A DNA stretch of 64,000 nt from Thauera sp. 28 (GCF_000310145.2 NZ_AMXA01000018.1:1-64000); one strand, 5' to 3'. Shown: positions 36,921 through 46,149, numbered from the stretch's first letter. A program made the numbers and translations. Notes: generated by a model not told the origin, from the letters alone.

Positions 36921-37369
36921 GCATGGCCGTCCTGCCCACCGTTTGCGTCCTCGACTGGGCACAGGTGCAAGCCCTGGTTACGCCGCTGCGCACGGCAGTG
37001 TTCGTCGAGGAGCAGGGCGTACCGGTCGAGATCGAGCGCGACGTCTTCGACGCGGTGAGCCGGCATGCGCTGGCGCGCTCTGGCGCCGGCGAAGTGATCG
37101 GTACCGGGCGTCTGCTGCCCGACGGCCACATCGGTCGCATGGCGGTGGCTTGCCGCTGGCGAGGCAAGGGTGTGGGCGGACTGGTGCTGGCGGCCTTGGT
37201 CCAGGAGGCCGTCCGGCTGAACATGGGCGAGGTGGTACTCAACGCGCAGGTGCATGCCGAGGCCTTCTATCTGCGCCATGGCTTCGTCGCCGAGGGCTGC
37301 GTGTTCGAGGAGGCCGGCATTCCCCATCGCATGATGCGCCGACGCCTCGATCAAGGAGGTCGCAGCTGA
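36917..37369 (+). CDS. GNAT family N-acetyltransferase
   Basis: 150 aa, ElaA/YjcF-type. Starts VCVLDWAQVQALVTPLRTAVFVEEQGVPVEIERD; the acetyl-CoA loop is GRMAVACRWRGKGVGGLVLAALVQEA. The C-terminal HAEAFYLRHGFVAEGCVFEEAGIPHRMM is typical of this subgroup. Translationally coupled to the transpeptidase. Substrate unknown. Converges on the NRDE gene with a 6-bp gap. Confidence 0.88.
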   Translation: MSMAVLPTVCVLDWAQVQALVTPLRTAVFVEEQGVPVEIERDVFDAVSRHALARSGAGEVIGTGRLLPDGHIGRMAVACRWRGKGVGGLVLAALVQEAVRLNMGEVVLNAQVHAEAFYLRHGFVAEGCVFEEAGIPHRMMRRRLDQGGRS

Positions 37370-37375
37370 CGCTGT

Positions 37376-38182
37376 TCAGGTCGTCGGCTGGGTGGCGAAG
37401 CGGTGGGTGACGGCGCTGGCCTGTTCGCCATGTGCGTCCCAGGTCCATTCATCGAAGCGGATACGGCCATCGTCGTGCTGCACTACGACGCTCGTGCATC
37501 GTGTGCCATAGCCCGGCGCGCGAATGAAGGCGGGCGACAGCCAGCGCTCCCATTCGAGGCTGACGCCGGTGGCCGGCAGGTGCGGGTCGGCCGCCGGTCG
37601 AGGGTCGCGCATCAGGGCCAGCAGTCCCTGGCTCAGGGCGTGCTCATCGAGCGCGTCCACGTGGCCTTCTGCCCGCCCCGCGCCGAGCAGATCGGCAAGG
37701 CCGGCACGGGTCTTGAGCAGCTTGGGCCATGGGCTGTCGAGCAGGTGGTTCGACAGCCCGTAGATGCCGGGCTCGAGTGTCCGAACGGTGCCGTTGGTGC
37801 TCTCGAGAACGGCCAGCGTGCTGCCGTCGCCGACGAGGAGATTGAAGCCGGCATAGCGCGAGCACTCGGCGCCCAAACCCTGCAGGACCCGCGTCGCAGG
37901 TAGCTCGGCCTCGAGCGCCTCGCGCACCAGCACACCACGCGAGGGCGCACCTTCCACGTGCCGGCTGGGGTCACGGTAGTTGGTGAGTGCGGCGAAGCGT
38001 CCGCTGCGGCTCAGCCCCATCCAGGTGCCACCGGCTTCGAGGTCACGGCCCGCGAGCAGGTCAGGCGCGTCGGTCCACCAATGGGCGGGGGAGGACGGCC
38101 GCGAGAGGTACTCGTCGCGGTTGGCGGCGACCACGAGCGGGTAGCGTGGATGAGCGCGCCACGCGAAAACGATCAGGCACAT
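37376..38182 (-). CDS. NRDE family protein (TANGO2-like)
   Basis: 268 aa. The N-terminal MCLIVFAWRAHPRYPLVVAANRDEY contains the NRDE motif and Cys2, as in Ntn-type hydrolases. LAGRDLEAGGTWMGLSRSGRFAALTNYRDP and GIYGLSNHLLDSPWPKL are family signatures. Human TANGO2 is a homologue; its biochemical role is not settled. It lies 19 bp downstream of ygfZ on the same strand, probably in one operon. Confidence 0.9.
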   Translation of the reverse strand: MCLIVFAWRAHPRYPLVVAANRDEYLSRPSSPAHWWTDAPDLLAGRDLEAGGTWMGLSRSGRFAALTNYRDPSRHVEGAPSRGVLVREALEAELPATRVLQGLGAECSRYAGFNLLVGDGSTLAVLESTNGTVRTLEPGIYGLSNHLLDSPWPKLLKTRAGLADLLGAGRAEGHVDALDEHALSQGLLALMRDPRPAADPHLPATGVSLEWERWLSPAFIRAPGYGTRCTSVVVQHDDGRIRFDEWTWDAHGEQASAVTHRFATQPTT

Positions 38183-38201
38183 CGGATACGGCGGTGTGCG
38201 C

Positions 38202-39257
38202 TCAGCCCAGGGCGTAGGGCAAGGGCAGCAGTTCGAGCGTCGCCCCTTCGCCAGCGCCCAGGCGCAACTGCCCCGCCTCAGCGCTGCTGGACTGGATTAC
38301 CGCCAACGCTTCGACGCCACCATCTGCGGTCGGTGCCACATTGACCACCTTGCCCGCGGACTGCTCGCCGAAGTCGGGGGCGTGGATGTCCATCCCCGCG
38401 ACGACCTCGATGCCGGGGGCTGCGGCAACGCGGTACATCCGTTTCTTGAGCTTGCCGAGGTACTGCGTACGCGCGACGATCTCCTGACCAGGGTAGCAGC
38501 CCTTGTGGAAGCTCACGCCGCCGATCAGCTCGTAGTTGAGCATCTGGGCGACGAATTCTTCCTGCGTCGGCGCGGTAACCAGCGGCAGGCCTGCGCGGAT
38601 CATGCTGAGCTGCCAGGCCGCAGTGCCCGCCTTGACGGCACCGCCGGCGACGAGGGCGTCGAACACCCCGGCAGCATCGTCCGCAGCCACTGCCAGGAGG
38701 TAGCGCTCGGCGTCGATGCGCACGCAGCGCGCGCCGTCGGCCGTGAGGGTCTGACGCATGTCGGCCGCCGGCATCTCGATACCCGCCGCCTGCAATACCG
38801 CCGCCGCGTTCTTGCCGCACACGCCGATCAGGGCGAGGGTGTCGCTGGCGTTGGCAAGCTTGACCTTGCTGCGCAGTACGTACATCGACAGTTTCTTGAG
38901 GAAGGCGGGCAGGATGTCCGCCGACAGGACGAGGCCATGACCTTCGTCTTCCGCCCACATCAGGAAACTCGCGATCATCCGGCCCTTGGGCGAGTTGAAG
39001 CTGTTCCAGGCAGCGCCGTCGGCAGGGAGCTTGTTGACGTCGTTCGAAACCAGGTTGTGCAGGAAGGCCGCCGAATCAGGCCCCACGGAGCGGATGATGC
39101 CCAGATGAAGCAGAGGCACCACGACGGTCGATTCGCTTGCGGCGCGGGCTTCGTCGGTCGCGTCGGCAAAGCGAACGGAGGGCAGCGGGGCGGCGGTAGT
39201 TTGGGACTCGGCCAGGGTGGCACCCAGGCGGGAGAGGTGTTCGGTCCAGACGGTCAT
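38202..39257 (-). CDS. ygfZ: Folate-binding Fe-S cluster maintenance protein YgfZ
   Basis: 351 aa. The family motif KGCYPGQEIVARTQYLGKLKKRMYR is present, with the GcvT-like fold before it (LHNLVSNDVNKLPADGAAWNSFNSPKGRMIASFLMW). YgfZ uses tetrahydrofolate to support Fe-S enzymes such as MiaB. ATG at 39257 starts MTVWTEHLSRLGA; sequence further upstream in frame is repetitive and non-coding. Divergent from mltG. Confidence 0.93.
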   Translation of the reverse strand: MTVWTEHLSRLGATLAESQTTAAPLPSVRFADATDEARAASESTVVVPLLHLGIIRSVGPDSAAFLHNLVSNDVNKLPADGAAWNSFNSPKGRMIASFLMWAEDEGHGLVLSADILPAFLKKLSMYVLRSKVKLANASDTLALIGVCGKNAAAVLQAAGIEMPAADMRQTLTADGARCVRIDAERYLLAVAADDAAGVFDALVAGGAVKAGTAAWQLSMIRAGLPLVTAPTQEEFVAQMLNYELIGGVSFHKGCYPGQEIVARTQYLGKLKKRMYRVAAAPGIEVVAGMDIHAPDFGEQSAGKVVNVAPTADGGVEALAVIQSSSAEAGQLRLGAGEGATLELLPLPYALG

Positions 39258-39267
39258 GGGGCGGTCA

Positions 39268-39312
39268 GCAGTAGCAAGGGGGTTGGCAGTAGCAAGGCGG
39301 GTTGGCGGTAGC
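39268..39312. repeat. 18/19-bp tandem repeat between ygfZ and mltG
   Basis: GCAGTAGCAAGG followed by GGGGTTG or CGGGTTG occurs twice (39268-39285, 39286-39304), and a partial third copy starts GCGGTAGC. It lies directly upstream of the ygfZ start in the ygfZ-mltG divergent region. Confidence 0.85.
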
Positions 39313-39390
39313 GCACGACCTCGCTCGGAGGTGCTTGCGCGATGAAGTATTATAGGCGCCCGCCGCAAGTCGGTCGCCCCTGCGCCCGAC

Positions 39391-40431
39391 ATGGCTTTTT
39401 CCGTCGATGCTGTGCTGATGCGTTCCCTTGTGCGCTTCGTTGTATACCTCTTGATCTTGTCCATGCTCGGCGCGATGTTGCTCGTCGGTGCGGGGTGGTG
39501 GTACGCGCACGCACCGCTGACGCTGGCGTCCGAAAAGGTCGAATTCACCGTGCCGCGTGGGGCTGGCATGCGCCATGCCGCCGGTGTGATCGAGGATGCG
39601 GGCGTGGGTGTCGATGCGCGCTTTCTCACCCTGCTCGCACGTATCGGCGACAAGGCGCACACGATCAAGGCCGGCAGTTACGAAGTGCGCACCGGAGTGA
39701 CCCCCTGGCAGCTGATCGAGAAGCTGGCGAGCGGGGATGTGACACAGGGCGAGCTGCTGCTGGTGGAAGGCTGGACCTTCCGCCAGGTGCGCCAGGCGCT
39801 CGAGAGCAATCCTGACCTCGAGCAGGACACGAGTGGCTTGTCGGACGCGGAGCTCTTGCAGCGAATCGGTGCCAGCGAGACACACCCCGAGGGCCTGTTC
39901 TTCCCCGACACATACCGGTTCGACAAGCGCTCGAGCGCGCTCGCGGTGCTCAAGCGCGCTTACGACGCCATGCAGCTGCGCCTGGCCGCAACGTGGGAGG
40001 CGCGCGACCCGGCGATGCCGCTGGCTTCGCCTTACGAAGCCCTCATCCTGGCCTCGATCATAGAAAAGGAGACCGGCCGTGCGGAGGACCGTGGACTGGT
40101 GGCATCGGTATTCGCCAACCGCCTGCGCGTGGGCATGCGGCTGCAGACCGACCCCACGGTGATCTATGGTCTGGGGCCGGAGTTCGATGGGCGCTTGCGC
40201 CGTGTCCATCTCGACACCGATCACCCCTGGAACACCTACACGCGCGCCGGTCTGCCGCCGACGCCGATTGCGATGCCGGGCGAAGCGGCGCTGCGTGCGG
40301 CCTTGAAGCCGGAGAACAGCGAGTTCTTCTATTTCGTCGCACGTGGGGATGGCAGCAGCGAGTTCTCGCGTACCCTGGCCGAGCACAACCGGGCGGTCAA
40401 TCGTTTCATCCGCAATGGGGGTGGTCGATGA
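39391..40431 (+). CDS. mltG: Endolytic peptidoglycan transglycosylase MltG
   Basis: 346 aa YceG-type enzyme that cuts nascent glycan strands in the periplasm. One N-terminal membrane anchor ([23 protein letters not shown]) precedes the LysM-like and catalytic domains. The catalytic glutamate lies in [11 protein letters not shown], with [30 protein letters not shown] and [24 protein letters not shown]. The start at 39391 could be replaced by ATG 39418. Its stop overlaps the tmk start. Confidence 0.94.
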   Translation: MAFSVDAVLMRSLVRFVVYLLILSMLGAMLLVGAGWWYAHAPLTLASEKVEFTVPRGAGMRHAAGVIEDAGVGVDARFLTLLARIGDKAHTIKAGSYEVRTGVTPWQLIEKLASGDVTQGELLLVEGWTFRQVRQALESNPDLEQDTSGLSDAELLQRIGASETHPEGLFFPDTYRFDKRSSALAVLKRAYDAMQLRLAATWEARDPAMPLASPYEALILASIIEKETGRAEDRGLVASVFANRLRVGMRLQTDPTVIYGLGPEFDGRLRRVHLDTDHPWNTYTRAGLPPTPIAMPGEAALRAALKPENSEFFYFVARGDGSSEFSRTLAEHNRAVNRFIRNGGGR

Positions 40432-41132
40432 GCGCAATGCCGCCGCGCCTGCCCGAACCGATCATCTCTGCCTCTCCCGCGACGGCCATGGAACGTCTTT
40501 CTCACGAGGCCGCAGGGCGCGGCCGCTTCATCACTTTCGAAGGTATCGACGGCGCCGGCAAGAGCAGCCAGATCGGCGCGGTCGTCAGCTTGCTGCGTGC
40601 GCAAGGCAGGGTCGTGGAGCAATCTCGTGAACCCGGCGGTACTGCGCTGGGCGAGCGTTTGCGCGAACTGCTGCTGCATGAGGCCATGCACCTCGAGACA
40701 GAGGCGATGCTGATGTTCGCAGCACGTCGCGAACACCTCGCCGCACGGATCGAGCCCGCGCTCGCTGCCGGGCACTGGGTTGTCTGCGACCGCTTCTCCG
40801 ATGCCACCTTCGCCTATCAGGTTGGCGGGCGGGGGCTCGCACGCGACAAGTTCGAAGCACTCGAGGCCTGGGTTCATCCGGGACTCCAGCCTGACCTGAC
40901 CCTGCTCTTCGATCTTCCACCGGAGATCGCTGCTGCGCGTGTCGCTGCCACTGGTGCCGCGCCCGATCGCTTCGAGCGCGAGCAACGTGACTTCTTCGAG
41001 CGTGTACGTGCCGCTTATCTCGAGCGTGCCCGACTGGACCCGGCGCGTTTCTGCATCGTCGACGCCACGCGTTCTCCTGCATCCATCCGCGCCGACATCG
41101 AGGGCGTCGTGCGCGACCGACTGCAGCCATGA
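40428..41132 (+). CDS. tmk: Thymidylate kinase
   Basis: 234 aa. P-loop [45 protein letters not shown] and the LID region are all visible. It converts dTMP to dTDP. The N-terminus is about 20-30 residues longer than usual; ATG 40488 ([10 protein letters not shown]) would give a more standard protein, but ATG 40428 overlaps the mltG stop and fits the coupling seen across this operon. It overlaps holB by ATGA. Confidence 0.93.
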   Translation: MSAMPPRLPEPIISASPATAMERLSHEAAGRGRFITFEGIDGAGKSSQIGAVVSLLRAQGRVVEQSREPGGTALGERLRELLLHEAMHLETEAMLMFAARREHLAARIEPALAAGHWVVCDRFSDATFAYQVGGRGLARDKFEALEAWVHPGLQPDLTLLFDLPPEIAAARVAATGAAPDRFEREQRDFFERVRAAYLERARLDPARFCIVDATRSPASIRADIEGVVRDRLQP

Positions 41133-42202
41133 TCCATTCCTGGTTGCAGCCCACCTGGACACGACTCGTTGAGCTTGGCGATCGTCTGCCTCACGCCTTG
41201 CTGCTGGTTGGTCCGCCTGGCCTGGGCAAGCGCGAGCTTGCCGATGCGCTCGCCGCTCGTCTGCTATGTGATTCTCCGGCTGACGATGGCCACGCCTGCG
41301 GACGCTGTGAGCCTTGCGTCTGGCGGCTGGCCGACAACCATCCCGACCTGCATCGGGTGGTCCCCGCGGCAGCGGCAGAGGCCGCTGCCGCCGAGCGCGG
41401 CGAGGGCGAGGGCGGCGATGCCGCTGGCGGGCGCGAGGGGGGCGGCAAGGCGGCGTCGGCGCAGATCGTCATCGAGCAGATCCGGGACCTGCAAGCGGCC
41501 TTGAGTGTCACCGGACACCATGGTGCACGCCGTGTTGTCGTACTCGATCCGGCAGAGGCGATGAACCCCTTTACCGCCAACGCCTTGCTCAAGCTGCTCG
41601 AGGAGCCGCCAGCGGGCTGCGTGTTCCTGCTCGTATCCTCGGCGCCACGCCGGCTGTTGCCGACGATTCGCAGTCGGTGCCAGCAGTGGCTGTTTGCGCG
41701 TCCGGAAGAGCACGCGCTCGCGCACTGGAAAACGCGTGCGGACCCCGATGTGCTTGCGCTGCTCGCCCTCGGCGGCGGAATGCCGCTGGCGGCCGAACGC
41801 CTCGCGCGTGCGGGCGGTGGGGCCCTGCTTGCACGTTTCGTACGTGATCTGGCCGGCTTGCAGGCCTCCGACGCACTCAAGCTGGCCGCCCAGTGGGAGA
41901 GTTGGCTGAAATCGCGCGAGGCCTTGGCCGCTGGTTTCGGATTGCCAGAACTGTGCGACTGGATGCAGCGCTGGGTCAGTGACCTGGCCAGCGTACGACT
42001 AGGTGGCCGTGTACGCTTCTTTCCCGCCCAGCAGGCTGTCCTCTCTTCCCTCGCCAGCCGTTGCAGCGTGGCGGCGGCGAGCGCCTGTTACAATGAAATG
42101 GCGCAGATTCGCAGGGTGTCGCGGCACCCCTTGAGCTTGCGCCTGGTACTGGAGGATCTGCTGATGCGTTACGTTCGCGCCACTGCTGGAGTTCGTGGAT
42201 GA
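41129..42202 (+). CDS. holB: DNA polymerase III subunit delta'
   Basis: 357 aa clamp-loader subunit. [22 protein letters not shown] holds a degenerate P-loop (K followed by R), as expected for the non-ATPase delta' subunit. The zinc cysteines are in [14 protein letters not shown], and [33 protein letters not shown] is a hallmark. A charged Gly/Glu-rich insert (around residues 85-110) is not usual. It overlaps tmk and pilZ by ATGA on each side. Confidence 0.93.
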   Translation: MIHSWLQPTWTRLVELGDRLPHALLLVGPPGLGKRELADALAARLLCDSPADDGHACGRCEPCVWRLADNHPDLHRVVPAAAAEAAAAERGEGEGGDAAGGREGGGKAASAQIVIEQIRDLQAALSVTGHHGARRVVVLDPAEAMNPFTANALLKLLEEPPAGCVFLLVSSAPRRLLPTIRSRCQQWLFARPEEHALAHWKTRADPDVLALLALGGGMPLAAERLARAGGGALLARFVRDLAGLQASDALKLAAQWESWLKSREALAAGFGLPELCDWMQRWVSDLASVRLGGRVRFFPAQQAVLSSLASRCSVAAASACYNEMAQIRRVSRHPLSLRLVLEDLLMRYVRATAGVRG

Positions 42203-42564
42203 GTGATGCGTCTCGAACGACACCGACGCGGCCGAGCGTGCTGTCGCTCAACATCAACAGCAAGTCGGCGCTGTACGCGGCCTATATGCCGTTTCTCGTC
42301 AATGGCGGCATCTTTCTGCCTACGCCCAAGAACTACAAGCTGGGCGATGAGGTCTTCCTTCTGCTGCAGTTGATCGACGACCCCACCCGTCACCCGGTGG
42401 CCGGCAATGTTGCCTGGATCACCCCTCATGGTGCGCAAGGGGGCAAGACGCAGGGGATCGGGGTGCACTTTTCGGCCGACGAGTCAAGCAAGGTGCTGCG
42501 CGGCCGTATCGAGCAGATCCTTGCCGGCCATCTGGGCTCGAGCCGGCCTACGCATACCCTCTGA
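42199..42564 (+). CDS. pilZ: PilZ domain protein of the type IV pilus type
   Basis: 121 aa. RPSVLSLNINSKSALYAAYMPFLVNGGIFLPTPKNYKLGDEVFLLLQL followed by GNVAWITPHGAQGGKTQGIGVHF is the PilZ of tmk-holB-pilZ operons. This subgroup lacks the c-di-GMP-binding RxxxR motif and acts in pilus assembly. Coupled to holB by ATGA. Confidence 0.92.
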   Translation: MSDASRTTPTRPSVLSLNINSKSALYAAYMPFLVNGGIFLPTPKNYKLGDEVFLLLQLIDDPTRHPVAGNVAWITPHGAQGGKTQGIGVHFSADESSKVLRGRIEQILAGHLGSSRPTHTL

Positions 42565-42637
42565 ACCCTGGGCGCTTGCTGCACGCCAGTGCCTCGTACC
42601 GGCTTTCGATGCCGACCCATTACACCAACCCGGTCCA

Positions 42638-43414
42638 ATGTTCGTAGATTCTCACTGCCATATCGACTTCCCCGACCTTGCCGCGCGAGAGGACGAGGTG
42701 CTTGCCAACATGGCGGCCAATCGGGTCGGCACAGCGCTTTGCATCAGTGTCACGCTTGAAGCCTTTCCCCGCGTGCTCGGGCTGGCCGAACGCCACGCCC
42801 AGCTTTGGGCATCGGTCGGCGTCCATCCCGACAACGATGGTTGCGAAGAGCCTGACGTGGCCCGGCTGCTCGCGTTGGCCGACCATCCCAAGGTGGTGGC
42901 CATCGGCGAAACCGGGCTCGACTACTACTGGCAGAAGGACGAGCCGGAGTGGCAGCGCGAGCGTTTTCGTACGCACATCCGTGCCGCGCGCCAGTGCGGC
43001 AAACCGCTGATCATCCATACGCGCAGTGCTGCCGAGGACACGCTCAGGTTGATGCGCGAGGAGGGCGCAGGTGAGGCGGGCGGCGTGATGCACTGCTTCA
43101 CCGAGAGCTGGGAGGTTGCTGAAGCCGCGCTCGAGTTGGGCTTCTACATTTCCTTTTCGGGCATCGTCACCTTCCGCAACGCCAAGGCGCTCAAGGAGGT
43201 CGCGTGCCGGGTACCGCTCGAGCGCCTGCTCATCGAAACCGATGCGCCCTATCTTGCTCCGGTTCCGCATCGTGGCAAGATCAACGAACCCGCCTGGGTC
43301 GTGCACGTGGCCGAGGAGATCGCTCGCCTGCGTGACGAACCGCTCGAGCATATTGCGCGGGCGACCACCGACAACTTCTTTCGCCTATTCCGCCATGTCA
43401 CCAGACCAGCCTGA
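42638..43414 (+). CDS. TatD family metal-dependent hydrolase
   Basis: 258 aa TIM-barrel DNase (YcfH/TatD type). Metal ligands lie in VDSHCHIDF, AIGETGLDYYW, PLIIHTRSA, GVMHCFTES and LIETDAPYLAP. The ATG at 42638 gives the standard MFVDSHCH start. Conserved neighbour of tmk-holB-pilZ. The ankyrin gene starts 20 bp before its stop. Confidence 0.94.
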   Translation: MFVDSHCHIDFPDLAAREDEVLANMAANRVGTALCISVTLEAFPRVLGLAERHAQLWASVGVHPDNDGCEEPDVARLLALADHPKVVAIGETGLDYYWQKDEPEWQRERFRTHIRAARQCGKPLIIHTRSAAEDTLRLMREEGAGEAGGVMHCFTESWEVAEAALELGFYISFSGIVTFRNAKALKEVACRVPLERLLIETDAPYLAPVPHRGKINEPAWVVHVAEEIARLRDEPLEHIARATTDNFFRLFRHVTRPA

Positions 43415-44123
43415 CGTCCGTGTCGCGGACACCTCCGCCGCAACGCTGCGCCGCTTCCTCCTTGTTGGGCTGTTGGCCACTGCGAGCCTGATTTCGGCGC
43501 CCGCATTTGCCAACAGCTATGAGGCCGCGCTCAGTTCTGCGCGCCTCGGTGACACCCGCCAACTCGTCGGTTTGCTCAATCGTGGCATCGATCCTAATAC
43601 CGTCGATGCCAATGGCAATACCTTGCTGATCCTGGCCGCACGCGAGGGCCAACTCGCAACCGTTGAGGCGCTGCTGCGTTACCGGGTGCGTATCGATTAC
43701 CGCAATCTGGCAGGCGATTCAGCACTGATGCTTGCCGTCCTGCATGGCCATGCGCAGGTGGTCGAAGCGCTGATCAATGCGAGCGCAACACTGGACCACG
43801 AGGGTTGGGCACCGGTGCATTACGCCGCGTTCGAGGGCCGGGATGCAATCCTCGACAGGCTCCTCGTCGCCGGAGTCGATGTAAATGCGCGTGCGCCCAA
43901 CCAGGCAACGGCGCTGATGCTGGCGGCGCGCAATGGCCATGTGGGGGTCGTACGGCGCTTGCTGTCGCTGCCCCAGATCGATCTCAATGCGCTCAACGAG
44001 GCAGGCCTGTCAGCCGATGCATGGGCTGCACAGAACGGGAACACCGATATCGCCGAACTGATCGCTGCCGAGCGCAAGCGCAGGGGATTGGCTGCGCCGG
44101 CCATACGGCTGACGATCGACTAG
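43395..44123 (+). CDS. Exported ankyrin-repeat protein
   Basis: 242 aa. A basic N-terminus and signal peptide (RRFLLVGLLATASLISAPAFA) precede about five ankyrin repeats (e.g. DANGNTLLILAAREGQLATVEALLRY, AGDSALMLAVLHGHAQVVEALINA, EGWAPVHYAAFEGRDAILDRLLVAG). Likely periplasmic protein-interaction module; partner unknown. It overlaps tatD by 20 bp and ends this operon at a strong hairpin. Confidence 0.9.
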   Translation: MSPDQPDVRVADTSAATLRRFLLVGLLATASLISAPAFANSYEAALSSARLGDTRQLVGLLNRGIDPNTVDANGNTLLILAAREGQLATVEALLRYRVRIDYRNLAGDSALMLAVLHGHAQVVEALINASATLDHEGWAPVHYAAFEGRDAILDRLLVAGVDVNARAPNQATALMLAARNGHVGVVRRLLSLPQIDLNALNEAGLSADAWAAQNGNTDIAELIAAERKRRGLAAPAIRLTID

Positions 44124-44159
44124 TTGGTAACCGACGGTCGATTCTGTCGGGGACTCAGG

Positions 44160-44194
44160 AAGCAAGACGGCCGGTATTACCGGCCGTCTTGCTT
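44160..44194 (+). terminator. Terminator hairpin after the ankyrin gene
   Basis: A perfect 15-bp stem (AAGCAAGACGGCCGG and its complement) closes on a TATTA loop. It ends the mltG-to-ankyrin operon and insulates the strong phasin promoter that follows. Confidence 0.85.
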
Positions 44195-44243
44195 ATGTCC
44201 GGGCGTTTATCCATGGCAGGAGCGGATACGCATTCAGCGGGAA

Positions 44244-44260
44244 ATTGTGCATTGCACAAT
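44244..44260. promoter_or_regulatory. Palindromic operator candidate O1 upstream of the phasin -35
   Basis: ATTGTGCATTGCACAAT is a perfect 8-bp inverted repeat with a 1-nt centre, ending 4 bp before the -35 box. The TGCAT(T)GCA core is shared with O2. PhaR-type PHA repressors bind TGC/GCA palindromes near phaP promoters, so PhaR is the first candidate. Confidence 0.65.
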
Positions 44261-44264
44261 TCAT

Positions 44265-44292
44265 TTGACAACGCCCGAGAGACTTATATAAT
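44265..44292 (+). promoter_or_regulatory. Consensus sigma-70 promoter of the second phasin
   Basis: -35 TTGACA (44265-44270) and -10 TATAAT (44287-44292) are both exact consensus, with a 16-bp spacer. It is the strongest promoter seen in the window and fits an abundant granule-coat protein. Predicted start of transcription is about 44299, inside O2. Confidence 0.88.
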
Positions 44293-44299
44293 CATTGCC

Positions 44300-44316
44300 A
44301 TGTTGCATCGCAACAT
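44300..44316. promoter_or_regulatory. Palindromic operator candidate O2 at the phasin transcription start
   Basis: ATGTTGCATCGCAACAT is a perfect 7-bp inverted repeat around ATC, starting 8 bp after the -10. With O1 it brackets the core promoter, a layout suited to repression by a bound dimer pair. Confidence 0.65.
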
Positions 44317-44388
44317 AGCGGCCTGGGAACTTGGTCGCACGTGCAGTTGGACGAATCCTCTCACCACCAGTTTTCAAGGATGTTAAAG

Positions 44389-44946
44389 ATGACCAAGATC
44401 ACCACCCCCGAGCAGCTCCTCGCCGTCAACAAGGCTCAACTCGAGACCCTGCTGTCGCTCGCCAACAGCGCCCTGGCCCGTGCCGAGCGCCTGACCGAGC
44501 TCAACCTCAACACCACCCGCTCGGTGCTCGAGGACGGCGTTGCCATCACCCGCAAGCTCGCAGAGGCGAAAACCCCGCAGGAGCTTGCGAGCCTGCAGGC
44601 CGAACTCACCCAGCCGATGCTCGACAAGGCCGTCGCTTACGCACGCAACGTCCAGGAACTGGCTGCCGAAGGCCAGCAGGAGACCGCCAAGCTGGTCGAG
44701 TCTCAGGTGGCCGAGCTCAACAGCGCCTTCAGCACCGCGCTCGAGCAAGCGGCCAAGACGGCGCCGGCTGGCTCGGAAGCTTTCTTTGCCGCCGTCAAGT
44801 CGGCGATGGATACCGCCAATGGCCTGTATGAGAACGTCAGCAGCGCAGCCAAGCTTGCCGAGGCCAAGCTGGCCGCCGCTACCGAGCAGGCCGTCGAGGC
44901 AGTGACCGCGAGTGTCAAGAGCGCGACGCCCAAGAAGCGCGCCTAA
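44389..44946 (+). CDS. phaP: Phasin family protein (second copy)
   Basis: 185 aa Phasin_2 protein of PHA granules. Helical throughout: PEQLLAVNKAQLETLLSLANSALARAERLTELNLNTTRSVLEDGV, QPMLDKAVAYARNVQELAAEGQQETAKLVESQVAELN, with a Lys-rich end SATPKKRA typical of phasins. AAGGA precedes the ATG at 44389. Strong promoter and paired palindromes upstream indicate high, regulated expression. A second phasin lies at 24 kb. Confidence 0.92.
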   Translation: MTKITTPEQLLAVNKAQLETLLSLANSALARAERLTELNLNTTRSVLEDGVAITRKLAEAKTPQELASLQAELTQPMLDKAVAYARNVQELAAEGQQETAKLVESQVAELNSAFSTALEQAAKTAPAGSEAFFAAVKSAMDTANGLYENVSSAAKLAEAKLAAATEQAVEAVTASVKSATPKKRA

Positions 44947-44956
44947 GCTACCGTAC

Positions 44957-44975
44957 AGGGCAGCCACGCTGCCCT
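44957..44975 (+). terminator. Short hairpin just after the phasin stop
   Basis: AGGGCAGC-CAC-GCTGCCCT forms a perfect 8-bp stem 10 bp after the stop codon. Without a T-run it may protect the mRNA 3' end rather than terminate. Confidence 0.55.
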
Positions 44976-44989
44976 CTGCGCTGGACAGG

Positions 44990-45028
44990 AAAGGGACCGT
45001 GCGGCCGTGAGCCGGACGGTCCCTTTTT
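44990..45028 (+). terminator. Intrinsic terminator of the phasin gene
   Basis: AAAGGGACCGT pairs with ACGGTCCCTTT, followed by a T-run (45024-45028). It also lies at the 3' side of the convergent araC-type gene and could serve both. Confidence 0.85.
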
Positions 45029-45046
45029 GCGTCGTCGTGCCCGCGC

Positions 45047-46009
45047 TTAGCTGGACAGACGGGACCTCATTGCCTCCGACGGCAACATACCGAAGGTGGA
45101 TCTGTAGAGTTCCGAGAATCGGCCGAGGTGGGTGAATCCATACTCGAGTGCAACTGCAGTGACGTTGGGCGCCTTGCTCGCGGGATTGGTCAGGGGCGCG
45201 TGCACATGCTCGAGCTTTTTCTGGCGGATGAACTGCTTTGGCGTCGTCTTCGCGTTCTTCTCGAACAACAGATAGAGCGAGCGCAGGCTCAGGCGGGAAA
45301 AGTGGGAGAGCTGCTCGGCGCTGATGTCCTGCTTGATGTTGTCGTTGATGTACTGCACGAGACGCTCGAAACACGGCGCATGCTGGCAGGGCTCCTCGAG
45401 CCCCAGGTTGTGTTCGAGCATGGTCATGAGCTTGGTCGTGACCACGCGGTTGTAATGCTGGAGCATCTGGGGGGTCGTCAGGGCAGACTCGGCTTCTTCG
45501 CAGATGAGCTGGAGCAGAACGATGAGGCTCTCGAGCTCCTGGAAGCGGTAAGGCACCTGCTTGAAGGTGATGCGTTCGCGCGAGCGGGTCCAGCGATGCT
45601 CTGCACAAGCGTCACCGAGCATCGTCGCGGGTAACTTGACGATGAATTTCTCACAGTCCTCGGAGTAGGTGATGTCGAGCGGGTCGTCCGGGTTTAGCAG
45701 CAGGAAATGCCCGGCCGACAGGTCAAGCGTGGTGTGGGGCAGGGTGTAGCGACAGTAGCCGCGCAGAATGAACTGGAGGTGGTAGATGTCGGCCAGCCCC
45801 TCGGAGATCACGCGCGCACGGGCGCCATAGCTCAGCCGGCACAGGTCGAGTCCACCGGCCTTGCGATGCGAAAGTGACGCGCTGCCCTGACTGCGCGAAC
45901 TCAGGCTCAGGCTATGAGACCCCACGTTCGCGCGCACGTAGTCCGACACCTCGAAAGGATTGGCACCATTGAAGATGCTGCTTTTGGCGTTCAGGAAGGC
46001 CAGGGGCAT
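45047..46009 (-). CDS. benR: AraC/XylS-family transcription activator, probable BenR
   Basis: 320 aa, the size of XylS (321 aa) and BenR. The N-terminal AraC_binding_2-type domain (SYGARARVISEGLADIYHLQFILRGYCRY...LLLNPDDPLDITYSEDCEKFIVKLP) is the ligand-sensing part. The C-terminal double helix-turn-helix runs from ERLVQYINDNIKQDISAEQLSHFSRLSLRSLYLLFEKNAKTTPKQFIRQKKLE to VTAVALEYGFTHLGRFSELYRSTFGMLPSEAMR. It lies just downstream of benD, on the same strand but behind a hairpin. TGCA-N6-GGATA sites of the XylS type stand in front of benA. Activation by benzoate is inferred. Confidence 0.85.
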   Translation of the reverse strand: MPLAFLNAKSSIFNGANPFEVSDYVRANVGSHSLSLSSRSQGSASLSHRKAGGLDLCRLSYGARARVISEGLADIYHLQFILRGYCRYTLPHTTLDLSAGHFLLLNPDDPLDITYSEDCEKFIVKLPATMLGDACAEHRWTRSRERITFKQVPYRFQELESLIVLLQLICEEAESALTTPQMLQHYNRVVTTKLMTMLEHNLGLEEPCQHAPCFERLVQYINDNIKQDISAEQLSHFSRLSLRSLYLLFEKNAKTTPKQFIRQKKLEHVHAPLTNPASKAPNVTAVALEYGFTHLGRFSELYRSTFGMLPSEAMRSRLSS

Positions 46010-46149
46010 GATCAGACCCCGGCGCGTAGAACAGGCGATCGGTCCGATGCGGCCCCCGCAGTTGCAGGCAAGGCCAAGGTAGTCTCTCGTGCGCGCATCA
46101 TCTCTCTCCCGGTGGGGCTATCTCCCGTCGCCCAGTTCTGCGCTGTGCG

